Source: Przewalskia tangutica (taxonomy: Eukaryota; Streptophyta; Magnoliopsida; Solanales; Solanaceae). Taken from it: a stretch of 64,000 nt of DNA. Of the stretch, positions 12,187 to 24,154 are shown piece by piece; within the stretch, counting starts at the first letter, position 1, and every line of letters starts with the position of its first letter. Both the position numbers and the translations under genes were made by a program. A model generated the notes under the pieces. That model searched no databases. It had not been told where the DNA came from and saw only the letters and a program-made list of their open reading frames with translations. The stretch spans positions 37,751,001-37,815,000 of the forward strand of contig CM056726.1 in the NCBI GenBank assembly GCA_029844215.1, in the 5' to 3' direction.

Positions 12187-14327
12187 CCTTCTAAGTCTCA
12201 AAACAAACGCGCGCCAGTATAGTCTTCACTACTATACTTACGAACAATCCTGCCATACCTGGCTATGGAAACACCTGCGCAAAACTTACATCTAAGTCCA
12301 CGAGGAAACACCTCTACATCACCACAATAATACTACTTTTGTCACTTTGCCTGAGATACCACTTTGTCACTTTGCCGCGAGCCTTGCTCCAACGACCCAA
12401 CAAATGGTACCGGGCTGCATGCGATCACCGTTCGCCAGACACTCGAATTCTTACCACATTTCGAAATCGCTTTAGTATCCAAAACTCGGTTACTATCTCT
12501 AACGTGGTCATCATTAATCGGGAACATTCGATGGATCTTCGATACTTTCCAACATAACAATACGAAAAGACGGACGCCCTTCCTCCTAAGTCGGACGCAA
12601 GAATGCTAACATATAGGCAACCCGCCTATTCTTCACATGAACTCACAAAGGCCCAAAGTAACTCGGGCTAAGTTCCTTCGCTTCAAACTCGTCACACCGT
12701 CCCGGTGGTACTTTCAAGAAGACCGACCGTCAACCTGAACTCTAAGCGTCGTCGCCGATTATCCGCACGATTCCTCTTAGCTGCCAGAACTTCTTCTAGA
12801 CAAGCTTCTCACTATCCACAGTCTGCTGGAACAAGCCTGAACCAACTATCTGAACCCTGCCAACATCGAACCAATCGACCGGCAACTTGCATTTCTGCCC
12901 CTACAAGGCGTCACAAGACGACATCCGACCACTGAAATGGTAGCTTAAACACTCCCAACCGAGACAACGATCTCACAACACCCTCGAAATCAAAACACCG
13001 CCCGAGGGCGAATGCGACACGGAGACTCACCAGTTCCTAGCCCCGCTCGTACAAACTCCCGTGAAGAGAAACAGCCGCACTGGCTCCACTGTTCATAAGG
13101 TGAAGGTAGGCACCCTGCAACCTCACAACCTTTTCGCATAACATCAACATCGCCGAGGAACGACTCGACCAAGAACACGATAGGTCGCTTCATCGCCCGA
13201 CCATCGTCGAACGCATCCACGAACTTGCACGGCTAACTAAACATGGGCCTAACACCTCATGACCCTAACACAAAGAGGGACCACCACAACCGACCCCACC
13301 ACCAAACCTACCGCGGGTTGACCCGCACGTAGCCTCAACCCGACCCGCAAGCGCGAATACCATCTCCCGAAGGAACAATCTTACTAAACATGTTACGAAA
13401 ACCTAGCGGTCTTCTTAGCTCAACTACCCTCTTTCATTTCATACTACTTAGGACTTATCCCAAACACACCACGTGCACTATGCACTCCTATAAGGGTCAA
13501 ACATAAACATACGTCTCTACCCGAGATGGCCTTACCTCTAAGGCCTGCGTATAAAGCTCTAAGGCTCACACTTTCTCTATCCTCCAAAATCTTACTCGGT
13601 TAACCCACCATGATTTCTAATCACAACTAACACACCGCTATCGTAACATAGCACTTAAGGTATACTCACCTTGAAAGTTACCAAGGACCTTGCTTCGCCC
13701 GCCCTTCTCGCTGCCTCGTTAACCCGCCGATCTCTACGCTTTCGGCCACGCGCATAAGCCCGCATACGTGCCATGCTCAAGCCCAATCAAGAATTACTCT
13801 TGCACAACCCTTTCTTAGGTAGTCATCAAGACCCGCGCAGATACTCCAGATACTCTGTAGCCAAATCCATGGCTAGTAATGTGGTTGCCTCTTTGCAATC
13901 TATATTCTCTCGTTCCGGCCGAACCGGGCGTTCACATATCATGGCCGCAGAGGAATCGCCGCCGCGGCTTAAACTCGCCGGGCTAGTGACGTCGCAGAAA
14001 TCCCCGAATGAAGCACTACCCTAGGTAATGATTGGGCCTGTGCCCTCGCAACCCTCTGAACTCTACTCGCAGCTCCCTCGGCTGCCTTGCCCTCCTGGGC
14101 CCGGGTTTGCCCTACGCGGAGGCATAACGGTAAGGGAAAGAAATACGTCAGAGGGTCTAACTTACAACACAGCTCTAAGGAACGATCTCAGAGTGAGAAG
14201 AATAGAAACCAATCCTAAATATCCTATAGCCTCCTGATTATTGATGTGGTGCACAACACACCGATAATCAAGACTCTATCGATACGGCTCAGACACTTTC
14301 CGAGGATTAACCGCTCGATACCACTTT
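12187..14327 (-). pseudogene. Degraded internal region of D (gag start and integrase remnant)
   Basis: Read on the minus strand, it begins after the primer site (complement at 14312-14323, with one base missing at the CTG). A leader follows, then a gag-like start near 14128 that soon loses frame; the Gag core domain is not recognisable. The part near 12700-13000 matches the integrase C-terminal remnant of C at 23160-23380. The stretch 13230-13340 matches C at 22660-22780. RT, RNase H and chromodomain are absent. Open frames in this stretch on either strand are short and not conserved. Confidence 0.7.
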
Positions 14328-17300
14328 TGTCACGACCAACCGGTTCGTGGATCGTGCCTTACCCCGCACCCAAGTAGACATACATCGAGTAATCAGGAAC
14401 AAACACAACAACATGAGATAAATGTAAGTATAAAACAATAATCAGGAAAACTTGCCTTTCTGCATATATATAAATGACAACTTTTAATACATGCAGTTGA
14501 ATCCATTTGACAACCCCTGCCCACAACAGTACTACAAAACTCTAAGAATGATACGACAACACTGGCGGTACAGGGCCCCGCCGAACCCCTGAATCTAAAC
14601 ACCGACTACGACAGGGGACTATACCACTGATAAGCCTCCGAGAAACGGAGCTTCCCAAACGCCGAATCGTGACCGAGAGCTAGGATCAACGATCGTGTAC
14701 CTCAACTCGCGGCATGAACGCACTTCAAGGAGGTCGCATAACAAAAATGCAGTATGTGAAACTAAAAATAAATCTTAGAATGAAATCATAGTAGTCTATA
14801 CAAAGCGGAGACATGTATGATAACCAAACTACGCTTCACCATAAATAAGCGATTATGTTAAGTCGTGACTCACGCCTTAAGTCATCACTCAATTTAACAA
14901 TGGGTCTCACGCCCACAACATCAATCGTGCGTGGAATACCTTCCTCACGCTGCAGCTTATGATATACAAGCACCAAGGAATACACATGAACACCGTGTCC
15001 CACTGTGTCCTAATAAAACAAGACAGGTAATGCGACGGCGCATAGCCGACTACTAACACCCACAGCATCTACGCGTCATAAGTCGTGTCATGATATCTGT
15101 CTGCACCGTCACATGATAAAAGCCGTCACTCGCTCGCAGATCAAATGTGCGCGTCTAGCCACGAACTCTCCGCAGCCCGCATAGGCCGAGATAGGCCCGC
15201 ATGAGGTATAACCCCGCATCGAGGGTAGCTACTCCCAAGATCGCCCCGACTCGCACCGCATGGCCACAAGGACCGCATGACCACAAGGGCCGCGACACTA
15301 ACTCGAGCTCCCGTAGCCCGCATGGATCCCCGACCCGCATGAGGTATTCTCGAATCATGGTCCTGCATCGCCGAAGTCTACCCGCGACGGAGGCAGCTTA
15401 ACCTCCGAACACAAGTCAAGGTGAGTGGTACAATACCAACATAACTACTGATAGTCAAACAACTTTAAGCGCAATGAGGAAAACCCCTTTACACTAACAT
15501 CACAAGATACTAACACACGTAGCATCCTAACATGTTTACTTCTCAAATCAACAAGAAAGTATTTACAAGGCTATCACAAACCAATACAATAAAGTATTCA
15601 CACAAGGTACTTTCTACTAACAAGTTCTAGTATCTAACCCCAAAGTACTTCACACATTAAATCTTTAAAAGATCTGCTTCTTTCACATAAGTCACACAAT
15701 ACCCGTAGTATAAAAATAGAGTGACTATCCTTTTAAGAAAACCAACACTCTTACCTTTGTTAAATCAAGTAACAACATTATTTTCCAAACGCCCAAGTTT
15801 GCCTAATTTCAAATGTTCACGTTTCTTATTTTAGAAAGGTTTCGTAGTTCATAGCTTTATTCATTTAAGAATATAATTCTCTTTTAAACAATCGGAGAAA
15901 CATAAGCCTTATATGAGTAGGATATTCTTGTTTATAACAATCTTATTACAAAGACCATGATCTAGGAAATATCATTTTGTCTCATCTTAGCTTCTATGCA
16001 GATGGAAGTTTCTACTGGTTTTAATAATACTTAATTATTCAAAACATTTCCTTTTATTAACGCTGCAGTGGTTTGTCGATACAAATCTCGATTTCCAAAA
16101 TCAAGAAACGTTTAAGCCGCTATACCTAACTTCCCATAAAGCTAGTATAACTCTTAAGTTCTCAAAAACCAAGTATTACTTCTCTTTCAAAACGATTTCA
16201 GAAATCTTTTGAAATACTTCAAGTTCTTTATAATCACACATCAAGCCAGTTATAAACAAATCATTTACCTTTTAAACCACAAAGTGTTTTCTTATCTACA
16301 TAAAGCTGTTATAACCAACTTCCCATAAAGCCGTTATAACACTTTATGTTTTAAACCAATCAAATACATTTAGCACATGTACGTCTACCGTACTACATAG
16401 TTCACACATATCATGCTAGAAGAGATAGGAAGAGGTTCACATACCTCGCGACGATTATCGACTAATAGCAAAATGCTCCGAGTACCTCAAGCCGTCGGCT
16501 ACTCCTTAAGCCAAGTAGAACGCGCCACACGTAGTACTTCAACCTATAAGGCCACAAGGCGCTTATTAACATCTAGATCTTATCGTAGAACATTCTACCG
16601 AAAATTCGCAAAGACTCTCCCCGCAATGTCAGAAATCTCCTCCTCTAACTGGCCGCTATCAAGCCAACCGGGGTTATACGCCTAATCCGACGTGCACAAT
16701 TCTACCTCACAGAAAGCTACACAAGTCTCTGTAATACACCCTATGTAATTACGCCAAGATTTTCTTTCGAAAAGGTTTCTTATTATTCAGGCTTAAGTCC
16801 AAGGACATTGCCACAACATTAAGTTCAGTACTATATATAGTATACTTCAACTATATATTCCTACAACATGTAATATCCAATTACAATAGGGGGACAAGAT
16901 AATTACCTCGATAAGCCCATAATTATCCAAGTATAAATGTCGATCCTTAGCAACGCTTAGCTCCAACTCCGAGCGCTCCAACCCGCTCTAAACCACCCTT
17001 AGAAGTTCTAACCAACTTCTACACAATACTCCAACGGACTATGGAGATTTTCCTAGGGTTTCGGTGTTGTGGATCGACGGGAAGTATAATAGTATTTCTG
17101 GGCTTTTCGTATAGGTATAACCTTAGAATACTACAAGGTATACGGCTAAGGTATTTGGGCATTATAACAATACTTGGAGAGTATTTCTATACCACAAAGG
17201 GGGGGTATTATACAAAAGCAACTAGCAGTGGGGTACCCCACGGCTAGCACCTCAAAGGAGGTGTCCACCTCGGCTACCCCACTAGGGGAACTCTCGCCAA

Positions 17301-18103
17301 GGAAGAGAGGGGCTCTCGGCCAAGACACTACACTAAGGGGGAAGGAAGAAGCTTTCAAGACTTAGGCAATTTTGTGAATGAATTAGTCTTCAAAGGGGGG
17401 GGGGTATTTATAGGTCAAGTGAAAGCCAACCAATGGCCAAGATTACACCAAGTGTTAGGCAAGTGTAGGGCCAAGATTCACCCATGTGTACCTAGCCAAC
17501 TTGCACACAAAATATCTACCAAAAATATCTCCCACTTGCCTTCCCAAATCGTCCAAGGGCCGCCCACCTTGCCCACCAATGAGAGGGTGCCAAGTGTCGC
17601 CCTCTCGTTGGTCCAAAATGTTCCGTCTCTCGGAAAAATCCGCAAAAATAAGAAAAGACATAGCCGGAATTTTCCCCTCGCAAGTTATGTAAAACGTTTC
17701 GTCGAAAAACGACTCTAACCGGGTGTTGTGCACAAATGCCATTCTACTAAGCCACTAAAGTGGGTGACACGTGTCACCCTCCTATTGGCCCAAAATAAAA
17801 CATCTTCCGAAAATATCCACAATGGCCAAAATCTCGAAAACAAAGTGGGCCCCACAAAACCGTAAATTTCTCCCGTGGGCCCCACGTGACCATTTCCGAA
17901 AATAAAATTCCATAATTCTCTAATATTCCAGGAAGTCCGAATACCAAATCTGGGAATCCAATTCCCATTAACGAACCTTTTTCCTTCACAAAAACCGGAA
18001 ACTTTTCCGTGGAAAAATCGCCTCTTTCTTCCTTTCCAATCTTTCTGTCGTATTCTCGTACGTACGTCCTCGCATACATACCCTGGAACTACGGGGTATA
18101 ACA
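14328..18103 (-). repeat. 5' LTR of D
   Basis: This is the partner of 8397-12151, ending GGGTATAACA before the GTTGA repeat. It includes the donor-like motif (complement 16435-16447), a reversed TATA box at 17405, a G-box at 17768 and an 11-G run near 17395. Differences from the 3' LTR cluster at CAG, CTG and CCWGG sites in the first 1 kb. The AT-rich middle is almost unchanged. Confidence 0.92.
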
Positions 18104-20748
18104 GTTGAGGTTCTCATCCTACTCTCCCCCTTGGTGTAGGAAAAATTCTTCAAGTGTTGATATAGTCCCAAATACCTTAGCCTAGTATCCCTAGTTGTAT
18201 TCCAAGTTATTTCAATACTAGGAGCCCGGAAATTCTACTTTATTCCTTTAGTCGCAAAAACGAAGCCCTAGAAAAATCTTCATAGCTTAGATGAAGTGTT
18301 AAGAGAAGTTATTTGGAAACTTCTAAGGGTTTCTTGGAGCGGGTTGGAGCGTCAGGAATTGGAGCTAAACGTTGCTCAGGATCGACTTATAATCTTGGAT
18401 AATTTTGGGCTTATCGAGGTAATGATCTATGTCCCCCTATTGTAATTGGAAATTACATGTTGTAGTAGTTAATCATTGAGTATAAGATATATTGGAAGTA
18501 TAATTATAAGGATTTGAACTATATTTACATTGGACTGTATTTGCAGTAGACTTGTAGTATTATTGTGGAGTAGAATTGTACACGTCCGGTTAGACGTGTA
18601 ACCCCCCCTGGAATTGTTGGTTTGGTAGCAGGCCTCGTTTGAGGAGGAGTTTTATGTGGTTGCGGGGGGGGAGGTGCTGCTGAATTTTCCGTAGAATAAG
18701 GAATCTTGTATCTAGAATTATTCTACGAAGAGAGCTAGAGGTTGATAGACGTTTTGTGGCCTTTATAGGTTGAAGTACTACGAGTAGCGTATTCTACTTG
18801 AAGGGTGGAAAAGGCGAGCAAGGTTAGAGTACTTTGGAGCGTTTTGCTAATTGTCGATAATCGTCGCGAGGTATGTGAACCTCTTCCTATCCTTTCTAGC
18901 ATGATATTTGTGAAATATATTTAGTGCGGTAGACGCACGTGTGTTTAAAGGAAGTTGATTTTCCTTTTGTGTCCTTGACTTGATTCCAAAGTTAAGTGAC
19001 TTGTTATGAAACATTAAGGACTTGAATTATGTTAAAAAGTTGTAAAATCTCACTCATGATTAATGGGTGTGTGGTCTTTTAAAGAATAAAGTTATCTTGA
19101 TTTCGAAAATAAGAATGGTTTTATCATTGGATTTAAAATGATAACTTGACTTATAAACAACTTGATTTTGGGAAAGGAGAAGTAATTTGATTTAAAGGTA
19201 TAGATTACTTGTTTTTAAAAGAGTAAGACACTTGGTTTAAAAAGTATATTGCTACTTGACTTTTAAAGGAGAAGTGCCTTTGTTTTAAAAGAAGGTATGT
19301 AAATTGTTTTGGTTTTACTTTGATGTCTTTTGACTTGAGTTTAAATAATAAGAATCTGGAAGTATTTCAAAAGAGTTATTAACCATTTTTGAAAGAAAAG
19401 AAATACTTGGTTTTAAAAGCTTAAGTGTTATACTAGCTTTATGGGAAGTTAGGTATAACGACTTAAGGAAGATAGAAGGAACGGTTTACTTATTTTTTTT
19501 TTATGAAAGTCTTGTATTGATTCTGGAAAGTGTAGTAAGATGGTTTGATAAGTAGACATGTTAGGATGCTACGTGTGTTAGTGTCTTGTGATGTTTGTAT
19601 AAAGGGGTTTCCCTTGTTGTGCTTATGTTGTTTAACGATAAGCTGTTATGTTAGTATTATATCACTCACCTCTTGACATGATTCCGGGGGTTAAGCTGCC
19701 CTCCGATGCGGGGTAGACTCAGGCGGGTCTGTGTGACCTATGATTCGAGAATACCTCATGCGGGTTTGTGTGACCTATGCGGAGCTACGAGAGTTCCAGG
19801 TTAGTGTGCGGCCTTTATGGTCATGCGGTCTATGTGGCCATGCGGACTGCGAGTCCAGGACGTTGCCGGGGAGTAGCTACCCTCGATGCGGGAATACCTC
19901 ATGCGGGCCATCGGAGTGGCTTATGCGGGAGTCGGGAAGTTCGAGACTAGACGCGCATTAGATCTGCGCGAGTGGCGGCCGATCATGTGGCTGCAGACAG
20001 ATCTCATGATACGATTTATGACCTTGTTGGTACGTGGGTTTTAGTAGTCGGCTATGCCTTCATTTACCCGCACGGTTTTATTATGACACGGTAGGACACG
20101 GTGTTCATGTGTATTCCTTGGTGCTTTTATATCATGATCGCGGCATGAGGAAGATATTCCACGCATGATTGATGTTGTGGGCGTGAGACCCATAGTTGTA
20201 TTTGAGTGATGACTTTGAGGCGTGAGTCCACGACTTGACATGATCGCTATTTATTGTGAATCGTAGTTTGGTTATCATACATGTCTCTGCTTTATATAGA
20301 CTACTATGATTTCATTTACTGATTTTTAGTTTCACATACTTGGTACTGTGTATCGACCTCCTCGGGGCTGCGTTCATGCCGCGGTAGAGTACACCATGTT
20401 GATCCTCGCTCTTAGGGTCACAGTACAGCGTTTGGGAAGCTCCGTTTCTCCGGAGGCTTATCAGTGGTATTGTCCCCGGTCGTTGTAAGTGCTTACATTC
20501 AGGGGGATGGCGGGGCCCGGTCCCGCCATTGTTGTCATATCCTTCTTAGAGGTGCAGTAGTAATCACAGGCGAATTGTAAAAAGGGATGTAATCGTTCTA
20601 GTTGTTATATATTTATGCCGAAAGGCAACTTTTCTCGATAAGCTTTTTACACTTCACTTTATTCATGTCTTGTTTTATATTCCGATTACTCGATGTATGG
20701 CTACTTGGGTGCGGGGTAGGCACGATCACGCCCGGTTCGGTCGTGACA
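18104..20748 (+). repeat. 5' LTR of C, second segment
   Basis: It resumes C after the second GTTGA and ends TCGTGACA at 20748, just before the primer site. It carries two donor-like sites, gaggtaat (18416) and GAGGTATGTGAAC (18868). It also has the LTR-wide 'ctttatgggaagtt' motif (19438) and a GC-rich block (19690-20560) with repeated 'cctcatgcggg' and 'tatgcgg' words. Confidence 0.9.
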
Positions 20749-20752
20749 AAAG

Positions 20753-20765
20753 TGGTATCAGAGCA
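20753..20765 (+). promoter_or_regulatory. Primer binding site of C (tRNA-iMet)
   Basis: TGGTATCAGAGCA lies 4 bases after the LTR end. It matches the sites of B and K and marks the start of the C internal region. Confidence 0.9.
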
Positions 20766-20954
20766 GTTAATCCTCGGAAAGTGTCTACAGACCGTATCTA
20801 GTAGAGTCTTGATTATCGGTGTGTTGTGCACCACACCTATAATCAGGAGGCTGCAGGATATTTAGGATTGGTTTCCATTCTTCTCACTCTGAGATCGTGC
20901 CTTAGAGCTGTGTTATAAGTTGGACTCCCTCTGACGTATTCTTTTTCACCCGTT

Positions 20955-22250
20955 ATGCCTCTACGCAAGGCAACGAGCCCGAAGGAAAGGCGCAGAGGAG
21001 GCTGCGAGTAAACGAGAAGGTTACGAGGCACGGGCCCATTCATTATCTGAGACAGCGCTTCATTCGGGGAGTTCTGCGACGCCGCTAGCCCCAGGAGAGT
21101 TTAGAGCAGTAGCAGTAGCTACTGAGACCACGATACCTGAGCCTCTAGTCCCACGGCCAGGAACAAAGGATATGAGTTACAAGGAGATGACCCAGTTACT
21201 AGCTAGTCTGGTGGCTGGGAATGAGGACGGACGGGAGCCGGTGGTTCCGACAGTACCAGTAGTTCACCCTAGATCCGATAGTTTCGAGGCATCGGGGCTT
21301 CTTGAGTTGCAGTCCACCCGAGTTCTATGGATTGAGGACTGAGGAAGATCATCGAGTTTATTCGATTCTGTGGATCATGAAAGTGATCGAGACCTCAGAG
21401 GCATTTCTTACACTTTTTGCCCTCGCCACGGCGAGAGCTCGGGCAGATAGATTTATGAGGTTGAGGCAGAACGGGCGAACGGCTCGGGAATACAGTATAG
21501 AGTTTGACTTATTGGCTCGTTATGTCCCCGCTTTAGTGGCAGACATGGAGGATAGAGTGCACCGATATGTCACAGGACATGACGATTATCTAGCAGAGAG
21601 TTGTACAAGAGTAGCTCTTCAGTCAGACATGGACATTGCCCGCGTACATGCTTACACGCAGCAGACTGAGGAACGTAGAGATCGACGGACTAACCAAGAT
21701 CAGCAGAAGAGGGCCAGAATAGCAGGGTCCTTTGGTAACTTTCGAGGCGGACCTTCTCAGCAGCAGACTGGTTATGCGCCTCCGCCAGTACAGAGTGGTC
21801 CTCCACAGACTTCAGGACGTTCGGTGTATTTAGGAGTTGGTCAGAACTCCAGGGTTTCTGGTTCACAGATTTATATAGGTTCCAGCCAGCCAGATTCAGT
21901 TTTCCCTCTATGTTCACTATGTGGTAGACGTCATCCCAGGAAATGTCGTCTTTTTACTAATGCTTGTTTTACCAGTGGCCGTCAGGGCCATGTGAGGAGA
22001 GAATGTCCTAGTAGGAGGGATACAGGTGGGATGACTTAGCCTACCAGGTCAGTTGCGGATTCAGTGGTTCAGAGAGGAAGGGGTGTTAGCCAGAGGAGGC
22101 CACCCCCACCTCGATGTGGCCATTGTGGTAAGTGACATTGTGGAGAGTGTCGTACTTCGACTTGTTTTGCTCTCGCCAGCGAGACATCTTGCGAGAAATT
22201 GTCCGACCAGATGTGGCGCGGATGTAGACTCACGCCGAGATTAGTGGCTA
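20955..22250 (+). pseudogene. gag remnant of C
   Basis: The start region reads like the B Gag start (Met-Pro-Leu-Arg-Lys) but loses frame within 20 codons. From 21302 a 245-codon open stretch follows. It holds the Gag core: the Cys-Ser-Pro-Pro-Glu-Phe-Tyr-Gly motif, then the 'YVPALVADMEDRVHRYVTG' block, a Gln/Arg-rich linker and a zinc-knuckle-like CFTSGRQGHVRREC. In that knuckle the second expected Cys is Ser. Compared with B, about 40 residues are missing between the front motif and the core. A second knuckle-like region (CGHCGK, 22117-22215) lies past a stop. In living elements Gag forms the virus-like particle; this copy cannot make it. Confidence 0.85.
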
Positions 22251-22660
22251 ATTCATCATCTTCCTAGCTATGCGCCAACAGCAGGTGATTGATTAGAACG
22301 ACAAAGGAAAGTGAAGCAGTAGATGCAGGTATATCCTTAACCCTCTAGAGATTTGTATGTGTGATAAGATGAGTATACCTTAAGTGTTATGTTCTGATAG
22401 CATTGTGTTAATTGTGATTAGAAAACATGGGTAGTTGTAAAGGGTAAGTCTGGGGACGAGAAAATGGGGAGCCTTAGAATTTATAACAGTTGGGACCTTG
22501 GATGCAAGGCCGTCCTGAGTGGATGATTTTACGGTTGGTCTTTGTCGAAGTACTCGGTATACGTGGTGTATTTATGGGATAATTCCATGGGTAGTGTGAG
22601 ATGAAAGTGGTAGCTTTCATGACGTGAATTGGTAAGATTGTTCGGATCGGGAACGAGTTT
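22251..22660 (+). mobile_element. C internal region between gag and integrase remains
   Basis: I recognise no domain here. Protease, RT and RNase H would be expected in an autonomous relative and are absent. The region is short and has stops in all forward frames. Confidence 0.5.
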
Positions 22661-23420
22661 AGTATGAAGTGGGTCGGGTTGAGGCCATATCGCGAGTCAA
22701 CCCGCAGCCCGGAAAGTGGTGGGGTCAGTTTGAGGTGGTCCCGCTAGATGATAGGGTCACGAGGGTGTTAGGCCCAAGTTTAGTTAACCATCGTACGAGT
22801 TCGTGGAAGCGTTCGACCAGTAGTCGGGCCGATGAGGTCAGCCCATCTTGTCTTTCAGTCAGGACCGTTTACTCGGCAGAGGGTTATGCGAGATGTTATA
22901 TCAGGAAGGTTGTAAGGTTGCACGAGGTGCCTACTTTCACCTTATGACAGACAGTGGAGCCTAGTTTACGGCTGTTTCTTTTCTGGAGGTTTTACCAGGC
23001 AGGGTTAGGAACTCAGGTGAGTCTTAGTATCGCATTCGCCCTCGGGCCAGTGTTTGGATTTCATGGGTAGCTGTGAGGATTGTTGCCTCCTGTTGAGGGA
23101 GTGTTTTATAGCTACCATTTCAGTATTCAGATATCGCCTTATGACGCCTTGTAGGGGCGGAAGTGTAAGTTGCCGGTCGATTGGTTCGATATTGGCAAAG
23201 TTCAGATAGTTGGTTCATACTTGTTTCGGCAGGATGTGGATAAGGTGAAGCTTATCCAGAAGAGATTTTTGGCAGCTCAGAGTCAACAGAAGTCGTGCGG
23301 ATAGTCAGCGACGATACTTAGAGTTCAGGTTGACGGTGGGCCTTCTTGAAGGTACCACCCCGGAAAGGGTATGACGAGATTTGGAAACTGGAGCAGTAGC
23401 AGAAATGTGGTAAGTTGTGA
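22661..23420 (+). pseudogene. Integrase core and C-terminal remnant of C
   Basis: The frame near 22850-22945 matches the integrase core after the first catalytic Asp (the TVYSAEGYARCYI and VRLHEVP words). A frame change follows, then a damaged copy of the second Asp region near 22950. At 23220-23300 the text VDKVKLIQKRF appears, a well-kept piece of the chromovirus integrase C-terminal region, followed by a stop. The same order and the same missing parts occur in D on the other strand, so both probably derive from one deleted ancestor. There is no chromodomain before the purine tract. Confidence 0.8.
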
Positions 23421-23686
23421 GAAAGAGTTCGAGTGTACGAGAAGGGTACGACGAGTAAGGGAAGAAGCGAGCATGTGTTAAGAACATAGTTGTGATCATT
23501 TTGTTTGTATAGTGAAGGTGCGAAGGGAGTATCTTTTAGCCCTTGGGTGGGAGTTTTTGTGATGTTAGAGGTGATTCCTCGTGGACTTTGATGTAAGTAT
23601 TTGCGCGGGTGTTTTCTGTGGCCATGTGTGGCATTTGCAAACTGGTTAAGCTATGAGGAACTTGATCGTTATCTGTCTTGAGAAGG
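23421..23686 (+). mobile_element. C internal 3' non-coding part
   Basis: It runs from the integrase remnant to the hairpin. The stretch 23570-23660 matches D at 12240-12320 on the other strand (for example 'ttcctcgtggactt'). There are no coding signs. Confidence 0.55.
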
Positions 23687-23721
23687 AACATTCGGGACGA
23701 ATGTTTCTAAGGAGGGGAGAA
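23687..23721 (+). promoter_or_regulatory. Pre-PPT hairpin and polypurine tract of C
   Basis: AACATTCG-GGA-CGAATGTT (23687-23705) forms an 8-bp stem. The purine tract AAGGAGGGGAGAA (23709-23721) ends at the LTR start. The tract primes plus-strand DNA synthesis; the hairpin role is unknown. Confidence 0.85.
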
Positions 23722-24154
23722 TGTTACACCCCGTAGTTCCAGTGTATGTATATGAGGACGTACGTACGTAAATACGACATTAAAATTGGAAAGGAAGAAA
23801 GATGTGATTTTTCGACGGAAAAGTTTCCGAATTTTGAGAAGGAAAAATGTTCGTTAATGGGAATTGGATTCCCAGATTTGGTATTCGGACTTTTTGGAAT
23901 ATTTGAGAATTATGGAATTTTATTTCCGAAATTGGTCACGTGGGGCCCACGGGAGAATTTACGGTTTTGTGGGGCCCACTTTATTTTCGGATTTTTGGCA
24001 TTGCGGATATTTTCGGAAGATGAAATATTTTGGACGAGTAGGGGGGCGACACGTGTCACCCCCGTGTGGCCATGTTGGCCGAATTGGAGAAGGCCAAGTG
24101 GGACGTTTTTAGGTGGACAAGTGGCCCATTTTTGTGGTGGCCACTTGTCCCATT
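23722..24154 (+). repeat. 3' LTR of C, truncated
   Basis: It matches the first 430 bases of the C 5' LTR, then switches to B LTR sequence at 24151-24155. The join is 'cccATTcag': the shared ATT fits end joining with 3 bases of microhomology. It lies one base after the perfect inverted repeat 24115-24150. About 2.8 kb of LTR is missing. Confidence 0.9.

Larger units (their letters stand above)
8397..18103 (-). mobile_element. Element D: full-length but coding-dead LTR retrotransposon
   Basis: This minus-strand element is inserted antisense in the C 5' LTR with a GTTGA duplication (8392-8396 and 18104-18108). Its LTRs span 8397-12151 and 14328-18103 (about 3.76 kb each), and the 2.2 kb internal region is 12152-14327. 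The LTRs belong to the same family as C and H: all start TGTTA(C/T)ACCCCGTAGTTCC in element direction. Both C and D keep a gag start and an integrase C-terminal remnant but lack RT, RNase H and the chromodomain. Confidence 0.92.
7786..24154 (+). mobile_element. Element C: degenerate LTR retrotransposon with nested D
   Basis: This plus-strand element lies inside the B 3' LTR. Its 5' LTR (7786-8396 plus 18104-20748, about 3.25 kb) is split by element D. A primer site follows (20753), then a 3.0 kb internal region with broken gag and integrase remains and no RT or RNase H, a purine tract (23709), and a 3' LTR that stops after 433 bases. The rest of the 3' LTR, its right duplication and part of the B LTR are gone. 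The left flank ATATC has no partner on the right, as expected from the deletion. Confidence 0.88.

Noticed and set aside
12339..14237. Plus-strand frames in the D internal region.
   Set aside because: The gag and integrase remnants read on the minus strand; these are shadows.
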